Of a stretch of DNA of 64,000 bases, positions 1 to 9,837 are shown piece by piece. How positions within the stretch are numbered: position 1 is the stretch's first letter; every line of letters starts with the position of its first letter. The notes beneath the pieces were generated by a model that saw only the letters and a program-made list of their open reading frames with translations, did no database searches and was not told the DNA's origin. The stretch is from Paraburkholderia sp. BL23I1N1 (GTDB lineage: Bacteria; Pseudomonadota; Gammaproteobacteria; Burkholderiales; Burkholderiaceae): NCBI RefSeq assembly GCF_003610295.1, contig NZ_RAPV01000001.1, positions 3,534,001-3,598,000 of the forward strand, read 5' to 3'. A program made the translations under genes and the position numbers.

Positions 1-817
1 TTGCGCAGTAACTTTCATTGATCTCATAGCCGACGAATTCGCGCTGCTGCCGGGCGCAAGCGACTGCGGTGGTGCCGCTGCCCATGAACGGGTCGAGCAC
101 GCGCCCGCCCTTTGGACAACTTGCCAGCACCATCCGCTCGACGATTTCCAGAGGCTTCTGGGTCGGGTGATCGACGCGTTCGGCGTGTTGCCGATGCAGT
201 CGCGATACCGACCAGACGTCTTTCGGATTATAGCCAAGCTCCAGCCACTTGCTCCCTTCGAACAATTTACGCGATCGCGCCTTCTTCGTGACGGCATCGT
301 ACGGGATGCGGACGGGATCGAGATCGAAAAAATAATCTTTCGACACCGCGAAAAAGCCGATGTTGTCATGCACCGAGGTGAAACGGCGCACCGTTCCGCC
401 CATGCTCGGCACGCGCCGGTCCCAGATGATTTCGTTGATCATCGTGAGTTTTGTCTTCAGGAAGCTGAATATTTCCGGTGCGTACTGCCACGTGCAGAAG
501 ATATAGAGCGAACCCGACGGCTTGAGCTTCGGAATAGCCAGTTCGAGCCAGCCACGCGTCCAGGCGAGGAAATCCTCACCGGAGCGCATGTCGGAGTCGT
601 TGCCGTAATCCTTGCCGAGCCCGTAAGGCGGATCGCAAAGGATCAGGTCGATCGACCCGTCGGGGATGTTCGCCACATCGGACAGAAAATCGCGGTTCAA
701 CAGCCGGATACCGGCGGGCACCTGCGGCAACAGGAGTGCAGGCGCCTCGGCCGCCGGTACTTCGGCGACCGGGCTGGCTTCAAGCGCCGGTTGCGGCTCG
801 TCGAACTCGTCGCGCAT
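1..817 (-). CDS. Orphan beta-class DNA methyltransferase (C-terminus outside window)
   Basis: Site-specific DNA methyltransferase of the amino-methyl (N6-adenine/N4-cytosine) type. The catalytic DPPY motif is at about residues 62-65 and the S-adenosylmethionine-binding FMGSGTT motif at about 241-247. Motif IV before motif I is the beta-class order. The ATG at 817 lies 11 bp after the trpB stop. The reading frame is open to base 1, so the C-terminal end is missing. No restriction endonuclease gene is visible in the window, which suggests an orphan, regulatory-type enzyme. From memory, Burkholderia carries a conserved orphan methyltransferase between trpB and trpA, linked in methylome work to a GTWWAC-type motif; that specificity is not shown here. 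Family assignment is firm, target specificity is not. Confidence 0.9.
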   Translation of the reverse strand, partial: MRDEFDEPQPALEASPVAEVPAAEAPALLLPQVPAGIRLLNRDFLSDVANIPDGSIDLILCDPPYGLGKDYGNDSDMRSGEDFLAWTRGWLELAIPKLKPSGSLYIFCTWQYAPEIFSFLKTKLTMINEIIWDRRVPSMGGTVRRFTSVHDNIGFFAVSKDYFFDLDPVRIPYDAVTKKARSRKLFEGSKWLELGYNPKDVWSVSRLHRQHAERVDHPTQKPLEIVERMVLASCPKGGRVLDPFMGSGTTAVACARQQREFVGYEINESYCA

Positions 818-828
818 CGTCGCGGCGC

Positions 829-2022
829 TCAGAACTGGATACCCGATCGCTCAGCGACCGTGTGCATGTCCTTGTCGCCTCGACCCGACAGATTGACCAG
901 AAGGACTTTGTCCTTGGGCAGCGTCGGCGCGAGTTTCGCGGCATAGGCCAGCGCGTGGCTGGATTCCAGCGCCGGAATAATGCCTTCGATACGGCAGCAA
1001 TCGTGGAACCCCTTGAGCGCTTCTCCGTCGTCGATGCTGACGTATTGCGCGCGATTGCTGTCTTTTAGCCACGCATGCTCGGGACCCACGCCCGGATAGT
1101 CCAAGCCGGCCGAGATCGAATGTGTCTCGATGATCTGACCGTTTTCGTCCTGCAGGAGATACGTGCGGTTGCCGTGCAGCACACCCGGCGTGCCGGCGAT
1201 CAGCGAGGCTGCGTGCCGGCCGGTTTCGATCCCGTCGCCCGCTGGCTCGACACCGATCAGCTGCACCGAAGTGTCGTCAATGTATGGGTAAAAGATCCCC
1301 ATTGCGTTCGAGCCGCCGCCAACGCACGCAATCACGGCGTCCGGCTGGCGACCGACCAGTTCAGGCATCTGCACCTTGCACTCGTCGCCGATCACGCGCT
1401 GGAAGTCCCGCACCATCATCGGATACGGATGCGGTCCCGCCACCGTGCCGATGATGTAGAAGGTGTTTTCGACATTGGTCACCCAGTCGCGCATCGCTTC
1501 ATTGAGCGCGTCCTTCAGCGTGCGCGAGCCAGACTGCACGGGTACGACAGTCGCGCCGAGCAGCTTCATCCGGTACACGTTCGCGGCCTGGCGACGCACG
1601 TCTTCTTCGCCCATGTAGACCACGCATTCCATGCCGAAGCGCGCCGCGATGGTTGCGGTCGCCACGCCGTGCTGTCCCGCGCCGGTTTCCGCGATCACGC
1701 GCGGCTTGCCCATGCGCTTGGCGAGCAGCGCCTGTCCGATCACGTTATTGATCTTGTGCGCGCCGGTGTGATTCAGGTCTTCGCGCTTGAGGAAAATCTG
1801 CGCGCCGCCGAGCATTTCGCTCCAGCGCTGGGCGTGATAAATCGGCGACGGACGACCCACGAAATGCTTCAGTTCGCGCTCGTATTCGGCGACGAATTCC
1901 GGGTCTTTCTGATATTTCTCATACGCGGCACGCAGCTCGTTGAGTGCGTGAACCAGCGTTTCAGCGACAAACACGCCGCCATATGGGCCGAAATGGCCTC
2001 TTTCGTCAGGCAAGTTATACAT
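829..2022 (-). CDS. trpB: Tryptophan synthase beta subunit
   Basis: Condenses indole with L-serine to give tryptophan, as part of the cytoplasmic alpha2-beta2 complex. The 397-aa length is normal. The PLP lysine is K90 in HTGAHKINN, and the phosphate-binding GGGSNA motif lies near residue 235. The conserved GRGDKD is close to the C-terminus. It lies 60 bp after trpF and 11 bp before the methyltransferase gene, so trpF-trpB-methyltransferase is probably one transcript, with trpA expected beyond the window edge. Confidence 0.98.
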   Translation of the reverse strand: MYNLPDERGHFGPYGGVFVAETLVHALNELRAAYEKYQKDPEFVAEYERELKHFVGRPSPIYHAQRWSEMLGGAQIFLKREDLNHTGAHKINNVIGQALLAKRMGKPRVIAETGAGQHGVATATIAARFGMECVVYMGEEDVRRQAANVYRMKLLGATVVPVQSGSRTLKDALNEAMRDWVTNVENTFYIIGTVAGPHPYPMMVRDFQRVIGDECKVQMPELVGRQPDAVIACVGGGSNAMGIFYPYIDDTSVQLIGVEPAGDGIETGRHAASLIAGTPGVLHGNRTYLLQDENGQIIETHSISAGLDYPGVGPEHAWLKDSNRAQYVSIDDGEALKGFHDCCRIEGIIPALESSHALAYAAKLAPTLPKDKVLLVNLSGRGDKDMHTVAERSGIQF

Positions 2023-2043
2023 GGTGATCGCTCTTCTCAGTGT

Positions 2044-2078
2044 GGCGCACGGCTTCCATATGAGAAAACCGTGCCGCC
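2044..2078 (-). other. Stem-loop in the trpF-trpB spacer
   Basis: Arms GGCGCACGG (2044-2052) and CCGTGCCGCC (2069-2078) pair almost completely, with one unpaired base and a 16-nt loop. There is no T-run after it on the minus strand, so it is more likely a processing or mRNA-stability element than a terminator. Confidence 0.4.
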
Positions 2079-2082
2079 TGAA

Positions 2083-2796
2083 TCATTCAGCGTCCGCTGC
2101 GCGCACCGCGCGTACGAACGCCGCCATCCGGGCGTGATCTTTCACGCCCCTGGCGCCCGGCACTTCGATGCCGCTCGAGACATCGACCGCGTACGGGCGC
2201 ACGCGATGGATCGCATCACTGACGTTTTGCGCGTTCAACCCACCACTCAAAACGGCCCGACGCGCGAGCTCTGCTGGAATAAGTGACCAATCGAAAACCT
2301 TCCCGCCGCCGCCATAGCCTTCGACATGGGTGTCGAACAGAAGGGCGCTGGCTGCTGAATAGTTAAGCGCTGATTTTACCAAATCTGCCGGTTGAGTATC
2401 CGCCGCGATTCGCAAGGCGCGCAACCAAGGCAAACCCGCAATGCCGGCAAGGGATTCGCACTGCTCCGGGGTCTCGTCGCCGTGGAACTGCAGCAGCGTA
2501 AGCCCGACATTGCTGACGACTTCGCGAATCCAGTCCTGCGTTGCGTTCACGAACAAGCCGACGACCGACACGAACGGCGGCACATCGTGCACCAGCTCGA
2601 CGGCCTGCGCGACGCTCACCGAGCGCGGGCTCGGCGGATAGAACACGAGGCCGATCGCGTCGGCGCCGAGGTCGATCGCCTGAGCCACGTCTTCCGGTTT
2701 CGACAGGCCGCACAGTTTGATCCGCGTGCGATGCGGCACGGCGTGCTGCGATGCGTCCGCGTGAGCTTCGGTTGCCAGATTTTCGGTTGATTTCAT
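2083..2796 (-). CDS. trpF: Phosphoribosylanthranilate isomerase
   Basis: Third step of tryptophan synthesis from anthranilate: Amadori isomerisation of phosphoribosylanthranilate. It is a TIM-barrel protein of about 237 aa from the chosen start. The catalytic Cys is in IKLCGLS and the general-acid Asp in VDVSSGIE near the C-terminus, followed by a phosphate-binding GVKD. I chose the ATG at 2796 because it overlaps the truA stop as ATGA, the usual sign of translational coupling. The frame also has in-frame starts at 2817 and 2829, inside truA. The 25-30 residues before the barrel are not conserved family sequence. Confidence 0.96.
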   Translation of the reverse strand: MKSTENLATEAHADASQHAVPHRTRIKLCGLSKPEDVAQAIDLGADAIGLVFYPPSPRSVSVAQAVELVHDVPPFVSVVGLFVNATQDWIREVVSNVGLTLLQFHGDETPEQCESLAGIAGLPWLRALRIAADTQPADLVKSALNYSAASALLFDTHVEGYGGGGKVFDWSLIPAELARRAVLSGGLNAQNVSDAIHRVRPYAVDVSSGIEVPGARGVKDHARMAAFVRAVRAADAE

Positions 2797-3605
2797 GTTT
2801 GCGCTTGCTCGGTCCATACGGTACTCCACGGCACGCTGCCTGTTTGCGGCGCGGGCACGGCGAATTGCTCAGGATAGCCCACCTGCGCCAGGTACAGGCC
2901 ATCAGGCATGAAAGTCGGCGCGGCACAGTCGCGATCGCGGCTCGCGAGAACCTCGGCCATCCATTCGGCCGGATGGCGTCCCTGGCCGATATTGACGAGA
3001 CATCCCATCAGATTACGCACCATATGGTGCAGGAACGCGTTCGCCCTAAAGCGGAAATGAATGAAGTCGCCCTGTTGCAGTATGTCGATCTGATAGAGGT
3101 GCTTGACCGGTGTTTTCGCCTGGCATTGCGACGAACGAAACGCCGAAAAATCGTGCGCGCCGATCAGGTGAGCGGCGGCGGTCCGCATCGCGTCGACGTC
3201 GAGCGGTGTGTGCACCCAGCCGGCCCGCGCAGCCTGCATCGGCGAGCGGAACGGATGGACGTACAGAACGTAGTAATAGGTTCGCTCGAACGCCGAGAAA
3301 CGCGCGTGAAACTCATCGGGCATCGGCTTGGCCCATTGCACGGCGATTGTCTTCGGCAGGAAGGCGTTGGTGCCGCGAATCCACGAAAAATCCGTGCGAT
3401 CGAGTTCGGTGTCGAAGTGCACGACCTGGCCGAGGCCGTGCACGCCGGTATCCGTACGGCCCGCCACAACGGTTTGCACGGGCGTTTGCGCGAACTCGCG
3501 CAACGCCCGTTCGAGCTCGTCCTGTACGGTCTTGCCGTGCGTCTGCGACTGCCAGCCGCAGAACGCCGAACCGTCGTACTGGACGCCCAGCGCAATACGC
3601 TTCAC
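2793..3605 (-). CDS. truA: tRNA pseudouridine(38-40) synthase
   Basis: Isomerises uridines 38-40 in the anticodon stem-loop of many tRNAs. The 270-aa length is typical of bacterial TruA. The catalytic aspartate is D52 in [10 protein letters not shown]. It starts with GTG at 3605, overlapping the fimV stop by four bases (GTGA), and ends overlapping the trpF ATG. This places a tRNA-modification gene, coupled on both sides, inside a tryptophan operon; the fimV-truA-trpF order is common in beta-proteobacteria. Confidence 0.97.
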   Translation of the reverse strand: MKRIALGVQYDGSAFCGWQSQTHGKTVQDELERALREFAQTPVQTVVAGRTDTGVHGLGQVVHFDTELDRTDFSWIRGTNAFLPKTIAVQWAKPMPDEFHARFSAFERTYYYVLYVHPFRSPMQAARAGWVHTPLDVDAMRTAAAHLIGAHDFSAFRSSQCQAKTPVKHLYQIDILQQGDFIHFRFRANAFLHHMVRNLMGCLVNIGQGRHPAEWMAEVLASRDRDCAAPTFMPDGLYLAQVGYPEQFAVPAPQTGSVPWSTVWTEQAQT

Positions 3606-6187
3606 GACAACGGCGCGAGCGTCGAAAGCAGCGCGCGGGCTTCGGTGCGCGTGGCCGGATCGTTCGCTTCGATCACTTCGTTAATGAGCACGCGCGCGCC
3701 GGACAGATCGCCGAGGTCGATATATTCCGCGGCCAGATCGAGCTTGTTGCGGGCGATGCGGGTGAGATCGGCGCGCGTGAAGGCGGGCAACGGCTGAGCC
3801 GGACTCGGCGGCAATTCGAGGTCGAAATCGAGCTTCAACGCGCCGAAGCCCGCCGCGCCCAGGCCCGCGACGGCTGCATGGCCTGCGGTGCCGCTGGCGA
3901 TTTCATCGGCGATGTGCGGGAAGTCATCCGGATCGTGCGGCGCAACGGCTTGCTGCGCGGTGCTTTCCGGGGAGGCAACCGGTTGTGTCGCCAGTGATCC
4001 TGGTGCGCTCGCCGCTGCTGCTGCGTCAGTCGATTCGAGGCGCGGCGGCAAAGGCATGTCCAGACTGCTGAATGCATCGACAGCATCGCGCGGGAACTCG
4101 GTCGGGACGGACAGTGCCGGCTGGATTGGCGCAGCGGGGGCGACCGGCTCGAGATTCGGCGCGCCGCCGGGCGTCGCGGTTTCGGCTTGCTGATGTGACT
4201 GCGGTTGCGGCTCATAGGACGGCTGGTACGTCGGCTCGATGTGAGCCGTGTCCTGCTGGGCCGTGGGCACTGGGGTTTCGCTGTGCGGTTGACCGAACGG
4301 CGAAGTCGTGTGCGGCTCGACCCGCTGCTGCGTGAAATCGATAACCGGCGACGGGGTGTCGAGATGGCTCTGCGGCTCAGCGAAAGATTCGTTCGTCGGT
4401 GCTGCCAACGGCGCGGTCGGAGCCGGTTCGTCGTCCCATTGCAGACGATGCGGAGGCACCTCTTCCGGCAAGCTCTCGTTGACCGGTTCAAGCGACGTGC
4501 GCGGCAATGCCTCGGCGCCGAGTTCCGCCGCGGCAGCAAGGCTTGCAGCCGTGGTCGCTCCGTCGAGGTTTTCGTGATGAGCGGCGGGAAGAGGTTCCGA
4601 CGCGAATCCGCTTTGGGCGGCCGGCTCGACCTCCGGGCTCAGTTGCACGGGTTCGAACGGTGCGGGTGCCGGATGGCTTCCCTGCCCGGCGTGCTGTGAC
4701 GCGTCGTGATCCTGAGCGGGCAAGTCTGCGTGCGGTTGGCGGGCAGCGGCTTCATGTTCAGCCGCGGCTTGTTCTGCTGCCTCACGTTCCGCCTGTTCAC
4801 GTTCTGCGGCTTCGCGTGCCGTTGCTGCCTGTTCCGGCGCTACGTGCTCTGTACCTTCTGCTGCTTCACGCTCCGCCGCCCGGCGAATTTCCGCTTCACG
4901 TTCCGCCGCCACGCGTTCGGCCACTTCCCGCGCCGCCGCGTCACCCTCTACGGCCTCGCGGTCAGCCGCCGCATGCCGCGCTGCCGCTTCGTCGCTCACG
5001 TCGGACGCTTCACGCACAGATACAGCTTCCGGCGTCGAATCGATATCCTGCGTCCCGGCCGCTCGCGCGGCGGCTGCTGCTGCGTCCCTTGCCAGCGAGC
5101 CTTCAGCCGCGGCAACACCGGCGCGCTTGCGCCGACGCAGACGCCAAGCGCCCAGCAGCACGACCAACGCCGCACCGATCGCCGCCGCAATGCTCAAATT
5201 CGTCTGCGAGATGCCGATGTCATTCGACGTGGAATTTGCAGCGCCGCCATGACCGGCAACGGTCGCTGCAGACGAAGCGCTGGCAGCCGGCTGCGCGCCG
5301 TTCGTCGAAGGCTTGACCGTCGCGGCCGGCGAACCGCCGATGCCATGTTTCTGCAACTCCATCAGCACGCGGTTTTTCAGCGCAAGCAATTGCTGCAAAC
5401 TGGATACCTGCGCACGCGGTTGCGATGCCGGCTGTGCGGTGACAGCTCCCGACGCACCTTCGGCAGACTCGCTGGCCGAAGGCTGGATCGCGCCCGACCA
5501 GACGTGGGCCTCGCTGCCCGACAATGCGCCTGCAGCCTGTGAGCCCGCTACGGGCGCCGTCGCAACCGCGCCGGCGGCTGCCGAGCTACCCGGCATCGCC
5601 GCACTTGCTTCAGCCGTTGAACTGGCCGCCCCCGACACCGCAGGCGTGGCCGGCGCTGCGGCACTCGCAGCAGCGGCATTGACCTGCGCCACGGCGCTCG
5701 CGGCAACGACTGCCGCCGCGGCCGGCGCGGAGGCAGGTGCGGCAGTAGCTGTAGCCGCAGCGGCCGATGACGCGGTAGGCGCAGACCCCGCAACCGGCGC
5801 AGAAGCCGCCGGCGCACCCGACGCATCCAGTGCCGGAACCGTCAACAGCGCGCCTACGCGCATCCGGCTCGGGTCATGACTCATGAACGCATTCGGATTC
5901 GCATCGAACAGCGCGCGCGATGCGCGGGCGAGCGTCCCCCGGTCGTGCGATTGCGTGACGGCAATCGCCACGTCGTTCAACGATTGCCCGGGCCGCACCG
6001 TATATTGACTCCCGGCAGCGTAAGAAACGGAGGCGCCTTCCGGCGCGCTCGCGGCGTCGCCCGGCGCGGCCACCGCGCTGCCAACGCCGGCGCCGGCCAG
6101 CGCGAGCGCCAAAACGGCTGCGGCCATCAGCCGGCCCGTACCTTGATGCATAGACATAGCCCGAAGGGATGAGAGTCGAAGGTTCAT
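3602..6187 (-). CDS. fimV: FimV-like inner-membrane hub protein with LysM domain
   Basis: Large polar/cell-wall-associated protein of the FimV family (type IV pilus assembly and polarity in relatives). The ATG at 6187 gives 861 aa and has AGGGG about 8 nt upstream. In order: a signal/anchor segment (about 20-40), a LysM-type peptidoglycan-binding stretch beginning YTVRPGQSL (about 60-120), an Ala/Ser-rich linker, one transmembrane helix before RRRKRAG (about 320-345), a long cytoplasmic Ala/Glu/Arg-rich predicted coiled coil, a Pro/Gln-rich region, and the conserved C-terminal FimV motif with [12 protein letters not shown]. No pilus genes are nearby. The frame stays open upstream to 6445, but that stretch overlaps the terminator after asd. 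Confidence 0.9.
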   Translation of the reverse strand: MNLRLSSLRAMSMHQGTGRLMAAAVLALALAGAGVGSAVAAPGDAASAPEGASVSYAAGSQYTVRPGQSLNDVAIAVTQSHDRGTLARASRALFDANPNAFMSHDPSRMRVGALLTVPALDASGAPAASAPVAGSAPTASSAAAATATAAPASAPAAAAVVAASAVAQVNAAAASAAAPATPAVSGAASSTAEASAAMPGSSAAAGAVATAPVAGSQAAGALSGSEAHVWSGAIQPSASESAEGASGAVTAQPASQPRAQVSSLQQLLALKNRVLMELQKHGIGGSPAATVKPSTNGAQPAASASSAATVAGHGGAANSTSNDIGISQTNLSIAAAIGAALVVLLGAWRLRRRKRAGVAAAEGSLARDAAAAAARAAGTQDIDSTPEAVSVREASDVSDEAAARHAAADREAVEGDAAAREVAERVAAEREAEIRRAAEREAAEGTEHVAPEQAATAREAAEREQAEREAAEQAAAEHEAAARQPHADLPAQDHDASQHAGQGSHPAPAPFEPVQLSPEVEPAAQSGFASEPLPAAHHENLDGATTAASLAAAAELGAEALPRTSLEPVNESLPEEVPPHRLQWDDEPAPTAPLAAPTNESFAEPQSHLDTPSPVIDFTQQRVEPHTTSPFGQPHSETPVPTAQQDTAHIEPTYQPSYEPQPQSHQQAETATPGGAPNLEPVAPAAPIQPALSVPTEFPRDAVDAFSSLDMPLPPRLESTDAAAAASAPGSLATQPVASPESTAQQAVAPHDPDDFPHIADEIASGTAGHAAVAGLGAAGFGALKLDFDLELPPSPAQPLPAFTRADLTRIARNKLDLAAEYIDLGDLSGARVLINEVIEANDPATRTEARALLSTLAPLS

Positions 6188-6261
6188 CGGGACCCCTGGC
6201 GCGTCAGCGCGCAGCCCTTTTTTGCGGTTGGAAAGAGACAAGATAATCGGAGCACACAATG

Positions 6262-6289
6262 AAAAAAGCGCCGCGCAAGCGCGACGCTT
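6262..6289 (-). terminator. Rho-independent terminator after asd
   Basis: On the minus strand AGCGTCGCGC pairs with GCGCGGCGCT (one G-T wobble) across a very short loop and is followed by a run of six T. It lies 38 bp after the asd stop and upstream of fimV, separating the asd transcript from the fimV-truA-trpFB transcript. Confidence 0.8.
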
Positions 6290-6326
6290 CTTGAGTTTTC
6301 TACGCGTCGTGAGCGCGTAGTTTACT

Positions 6327-7448
6327 TTACTTGTCGAGCACAATGCGAAGCATGCGACGCAGCGGTTCCGCCGCGCCCCACAGCAACTGATCGCCGACCG
6401 TGAAGGCCGACAGATATTCGCCGCCCATCGCCAGTTTGCGTACACGGCCGACCGGCACGGTCAACGTGCCCGTCACCACCGCCGGGGACAGATCGCGCAT
6501 CGACGCTTCGCGTTCGTTCGGCACAACCTTCACCCAGTCGTTGCCCGATGCGAGGATGCTGTTCACTTCGTCCAGCGGCACGTCCTTGTTCAGCTTGATG
6601 GTCAACGCCTGCGAGTGGCAGCGCATTGCGCCGATCCGCACGCATAGACCATCTACCGGGATCGAACCCGGCGTGCCCATGGCCGGCTTGCCGAGAATCT
6701 TGTTGGTTTCCGCGCCGCCCTTCCACTCTTCCTTCGACATGCCGTTACCGAGATCCTTGTCGATCCACGGAATCAGCGAGCCGGCGAGCGGCACGCCGAA
6801 GTTGTCGGTCGGCATGCGGTCGCTGTTCATTGCGCTCAGCACGCGGCGGTCGATGTCGAGAATCGCCGACGACGGATCCGCCAGGTCTTCCTTGGCCGCG
6901 CCGTACAGCGTGCCCATTTGCTGCAGCAGTTCGCGCATGTTTTGCGCGCCCGCGCCCGAAGCGGCCTGATACGTCATGGCCGTCATCCAGTCGACGAGGT
7001 TTTCGCGGAGCAGACCGCCCAGCGCCATCAGCATCAGGCTGACCGTGCAGTTGCCGCCGATGAAATTCTTCTGGCCCTTGACCAGCGCGTTCTTGATCAC
7101 GTCGAGGTTGACCGGATCGAGAATGATGACCGCGTCGTCTTTCATGCGCAGCGACGAAGCCGCGTCGATCCAGTAGCCGTTCCAGCCCGCTGCGCGCAGC
7201 TTCGGGAACACTTCATTCGTGTAATCGCCGCCCTGGCAGGAGATGATCGCTTCGCACTTCTTCAGGTCTTCGATGCTTGTCGCATCTTTGAGCTTGGTCT
7301 CGTTTTTGGCGAACGACGGCGCGTTGCCGCCCGCGTTGCTGGTGCTGAAAAACACCGGTTCGATCAAGTCGAAATCGCCTTCCTGCTGCATACGTTGCAT
7401 CAGGACGCTGCCGACCATACCGCGCCAACCTACGAGACCTACGTTCAT
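6327..7448 (-). CDS. asd: Aspartate-semialdehyde dehydrogenase
   Basis: NADPH-dependent reduction of L-aspartyl-4-phosphate to the semialdehyde, the branch-point intermediate for lysine/diaminopimelate, threonine, isoleucine and methionine. The ATG at 7448 gives 373 aa. The N-terminal NADP-binding motif is [11 protein letters not shown], and the catalytic cysteine is C134 in GGNCTVSLM, matching C135 of the E. coli enzyme. A longer frame reaches 7523, but the family starts at [10 protein letters not shown]. Upstream are a putative leader peptide and alternative stem-loops (7473-7652), which may couple its expression to aspartate-family amino acids. A terminator follows it, so it is probably monocistronic. 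Confidence 0.97.
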   Translation of the reverse strand: MNVGLVGWRGMVGSVLMQRMQQEGDFDLIEPVFFSTSNAGGNAPSFAKNETKLKDATSIEDLKKCEAIISCQGGDYTNEVFPKLRAAGWNGYWIDAASSLRMKDDAVIILDPVNLDVIKNALVKGQKNFIGGNCTVSLMLMALGGLLRENLVDWMTAMTYQAASGAGAQNMRELLQQMGTLYGAAKEDLADPSSAILDIDRRVLSAMNSDRMPTDNFGVPLAGSLIPWIDKDLGNGMSKEEWKGGAETNKILGKPAMGTPGSIPVDGLCVRIGAMRCHSQALTIKLNKDVPLDEVNSILASGNDWVKVVPNEREASMRDLSPAVVTGTLTVPVGRVRKLAMGGEYLSAFTVGDQLLWGAAEPLRRMLRIVLDK

Positions 7449-7472
7449 GACTTCATACCCTTCGAATGGAAA

Positions 7473-7522
7473 CTTCCCCGCATCTTTGCCCGCAGTGACC
7501 GCGCGGGGAAGATGAGCGGGCA
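7473..7522 (-). promoter_or_regulatory. Putative attenuator: two mutually exclusive stem-loops upstream of asd
   Basis: Reading the minus strand, region 1 TGCCCGC (7522-7516) can pair perfectly with region 3 GCGGGCA (7493-7487). Region 2 CTTCCCCGC (7511-7503) can pair perfectly with region 4 GCGGGGAAG (7481-7473). The 1:3 and 2:4 pairings interleave and cannot coexist. The 2:4 stem is followed by only TTTCC, so it may be a weak terminator or act in another way. Region 1 begins 10 nt after the stop of the Thr/Ile/Lys-rich ORF, so a ribosome at the stop would mask region 1, while one stalled earlier would leave it free. Confidence 0.5.
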
Positions 7523-7532
7523 CGACGGACGA

Positions 7533-7652
7533 TCAGCGTTTCGTGATCGTTTTCGGGGTAATCGTTTTGGTGGTAGTAATGGCGAGCTCAACCACACGGG
7601 CCGTTTTGCCGTGCAGTTTCGAAATCGAGGAGATTTGAGCTGTCTGCGCCAT
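7533..7652 (-). CDS. Putative 39-aa Thr/Ile/Lys-rich leader peptide of asd
   Basis: An ATG-started frame of 39 codons ends 84 bp before asd. Its last 15 residues are ITTTKTITPKTITKR: seven Thr, three Ile and three Lys, all end products of the pathway that asd feeds. The composition recalls the thrL leader of E. coli, which is also a Thr/Ile run. There is no clear Shine-Dalgarno site. TATATT lies 9-14 nt before the ATG on the minus strand and could be a -10 element of a nearly leaderless transcript, but no good -35 is present. It could be fortuitous; the position together with the alternative hairpins downstream is what supports it. Confidence 0.5.
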   Translation of the reverse strand: MAQTAQISSISKLHGKTARVVELAITTTKTITPKTITKR

Positions 7653-7715
7653 TGCTACAATATACACGAAAACCGGAATCTGGCGACGTCATCCGCCGCT
7701 ATCGCCCGTATTACG

Positions 7716-7747
7716 CGCGAAATGGCCTGTTTCGAGGCTATTTCGCG
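7716..7747. terminator. Strong hairpin downstream of leuB
   Basis: CGCGAAAT (7716-7723) pairs with ATTTCGCG (7740-7747), continuing through GCCT/AGGC around a 6-nt loop, giving 12-13 bp. The T-run (TTTT) follows it in plus-strand orientation; in the leuB (minus) orientation there is no T-run. It probably protects or terminates the leuB mRNA 3' end, 50 bp after the stop. Confidence 0.5.
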
Positions 7748-7796
7748 TTTTAAAGGCCGCTTTGAAGACCTAACTACTGCTTAACTTCTCGGTACT

Positions 7797-8864
7797 TTAC
7801 AGCGCGGCGACAACAGCATCGCCCATTGCCACGGTGCCAACCTGCTTGCAACCCGGCGTCAGAATGTCGCCGGTGCGGAAGCCCTGTTCCAGCACCTTCT
7901 TGACCGCGCTTTCGATACGATCCGCCTGTTCCGCCTTGTTCAGCGAATAACGCAACATCATCGCGGCCGACAGGATCGTTGCCAGCGGATTGGCCACGCC
8001 CTTGCCGGCGATATCCGGCGCCGAACCGTGCGACGGCTCGTACAGGCCCTTGTTGTTCTTGTCGAGCGAAGCCGACGGCAGCATGCCAATCGAACCCGTG
8101 AGCATGGCGGCTTCGTCAGAGAGGATGTCGCCGAACATGTTGCCGGTCACCACCACGTCGAACGCCTTCGGCGCCTTCACCAACTGCATCGCCGCGTTAT
8201 CCACATACATGTGCGACAGCTCGACGTCCGCGTATTCCTTCGACACGTCGATCATCACGTCGCGCCAGAACTGCGACGTTTCGAGCACATTGGCCTTATC
8301 CACGCTCGTCAGCTTCTTCTGCCGCTTTTGCGCGGCCTGAAACGCGACATGCGCAATGCGGCGCACTTCGGGTTCCGAATAACGCATCGTGTCGAAGCCT
8401 TCTTTCGCGCCTTCGAACAGGCCATCCGGTGACGAACGCACGCCGCGCGGCGCACCGAAATAAATATCGCCGTTCAACTCGCGCACGATCAGGATGTTGA
8501 GACCCGAAACGATCTCTTCCTTCAACGACGAAGCGCCCGTCAGTTGCGGATAGCAGATTGCCGGACGGAAGTTCGCGAACAATTGCAGGTGCTTGCGCAG
8601 ACCGAGAATGGCCTGCTCCGGGCGCAGCGCGCGTTCGAGCGAGTCGTACTTCCAGTCGCCGACGGCGCCGAACAGGATTGCATCGGCTTCTTTCGCCAGC
8701 GCCAGCGTCGAATCGGGCAGCGGATGACCCTTCGCTTCGTAGCCCGCGCCGCCAACCGGCGCTTCTTCGAGTTCGAACTTTTCGCCGAGCACGTTCAGGA
8801 CCTTGACGGCCTCCTTGACGATTTCGGGACCGATGCCGTCGCCCGGCAAGACTGCGATCTTCAT
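7797..8864 (-). CDS. leuB: 3-Isopropylmalate dehydrogenase
   Basis: NAD-dependent oxidative decarboxylation of 3-isopropylmalate to 2-ketoisocaproate in leucine synthesis. At 355 aa it is a normal-length member of the isocitrate/isopropylmalate dehydrogenase family, starting [15 protein letters not shown]. The NAD-binding [10 protein letters not shown] motif lies near residue 285. AAGGAAAT lies before the ATG. It is the last gene of the minus-strand run leuC-entericidin-leuD-leuB, 68 bp after leuD. Confidence 0.98.
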   Translation of the reverse strand: MKIAVLPGDGIGPEIVKEAVKVLNVLGEKFELEEAPVGGAGYEAKGHPLPDSTLALAKEADAILFGAVGDWKYDSLERALRPEQAILGLRKHLQLFANFRPAICYPQLTGASSLKEEIVSGLNILIVRELNGDIYFGAPRGVRSSPDGLFEGAKEGFDTMRYSEPEVRRIAHVAFQAAQKRQKKLTSVDKANVLETSQFWRDVMIDVSKEYADVELSHMYVDNAAMQLVKAPKAFDVVVTGNMFGDILSDEAAMLTGSIGMLPSASLDKNNKGLYEPSHGSAPDIAGKGVANPLATILSAAMMLRYSLNKAEQADRIESAVKKVLEQGFRTGDILTPGCKQVGTVAMGDAVVAAL

Positions 8865-8932
8865 GCGAATTTCCTTGATGATTTTCTTCGAGATGATTCA
8901 GCGAGCCATCGGGCTCTCAGGCCTGTCAGCCT

Positions 8933-9586
8933 TTATCCAACGATGCGGTGATTCAGCCACGGCTGCTTTGCGATCCGCTCGGCTTCGAACTGGCGAATCT
9001 TGTCAGCGTGACGCAGCGTGAGGCCGATATCGTCGAAGCCATTCAACAGGCAGTACTTGCGGAACGCAGCCACTTCGAACGGATATTCGGCACCACCGTC
9101 CGACGTGCGGACAACTTGCGCATCCAGGTCGACGGTCAGCTTGAAGCCGTTGAACGCGTAGGTTTCGTTGAACAAATGATCGACTTGCTGTTCGGTCAGC
9201 ACGATCGGCAGCAGGCCGTTCTTGAAACAGTTGTTGTAGAAGATATCGGCGAAGCTCGGCGCGATAATCGCGCGGAAGCCGTATTGCTCCAACGCCCATG
9301 GCGCGTGCTCACGCGAGCTGCCGCAACCGAAGTTCTTGCGCGCCAACAGCACCGACGCGCCCTGATAGCGCGGCTGATTCAGCACGAAATCCGGATTCAG
9401 CGGACGCTTCGAGTTGTCTTGACCCGGCTCGCCGTGGTCGAGGTATCGCCATTCGTCGAACGCGTTCGGACCGAAACCCGTGCGCTTGATCGACTTCAGG
9501 AATTGCTTCGGAATGATCGCGTCCGTGTCGACGTTCTCGCGATCGAGCGGCGCCACGACGCCGGTATGTACGATGAATTTATCCAT
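8933..9586 (-). CDS. leuD: 3-Isopropylmalate dehydratase small subunit
   Basis: Swivel-domain partner of LeuC in the isomerisation of 2- to 3-isopropylmalate. The ATG at 9586 gives 217 aa, the usual length, with the family start [20 protein letters not shown]. The conserved [15 protein letters not shown] loop is present near residue 80. The open frame reaches 9658, but those extra residues do not match the family. It lies between the entericidin-like gene and leuB. Confidence 0.97.
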   Translation of the reverse strand: MDKFIVHTGVVAPLDRENVDTDAIIPKQFLKSIKRTGFGPNAFDEWRYLDHGEPGQDNSKRPLNPDFVLNQPRYQGASVLLARKNFGCGSSREHAPWALEQYGFRAIIAPSFADIFYNNCFKNGLLPIVLTEQQVDHLFNETYAFNGFKLTVDLDAQVVRTSDGGAEYPFEVAAFRKYCLLNGFDDIGLTLRHADKIRQFEAERIAKQPWLNHRIVG

Positions 9587-9672
9587 GACGCTTGCGCCTG
9601 TTTCAAGACCGGGCGATGCGCGTGGCGGCCGGAAAGCCGCTCGCTGCATTGCCGGCAAAAATCAAAAACCGC

Positions 9673-9831
9673 TTATTTGTCAGCGTGATTGCTGATCGAA
9701 TTGCCGAGGTGCGACATGTCCTCGCCAAATCCGTGCACCGTATTGCAGCCGGTCAGACCGAGCAGTAGCGCGGCCAGGGTACCGAGTGCGAAGCGGCGCA
9801 ATAGAGTGGTGCGATTCATGTTCTTCATCAT
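9673..9831 (-). CDS. Entericidin A/B-like small lipoprotein
   Basis: A 52-residue protein, MMKNMNRTTL..., with a basic N-terminus, a hydrophobic stretch LGTLAALLLGLTGC and a lipobox LTGC with the lipidated Cys at residue 29. After the Cys is a short polar tail (NTVHGFGEDMSHLGNSI) like the entericidin family. The start may be the ATG at 9831 or 9828. It begins 6 bp after the leuC stop and ends 86 bp before leuD, so it is co-transcribed with the leucine genes. In E. coli entericidins are a toxin/antidote-like lipoprotein pair; whether this single one is toxic is unknown. Confidence 0.85.
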   Translation of the reverse strand: MMKNMNRTTLLRRFALGTLAALLLGLTGCNTVHGFGEDMSHLGNSISNHADK

Positions 9832-9837
9832 GCGTGT

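Noticed and set aside
1075..2286. 403-codon open frame opposite trpB and trpF
   Set aside because: Antisense shadow spanning two certain genes.
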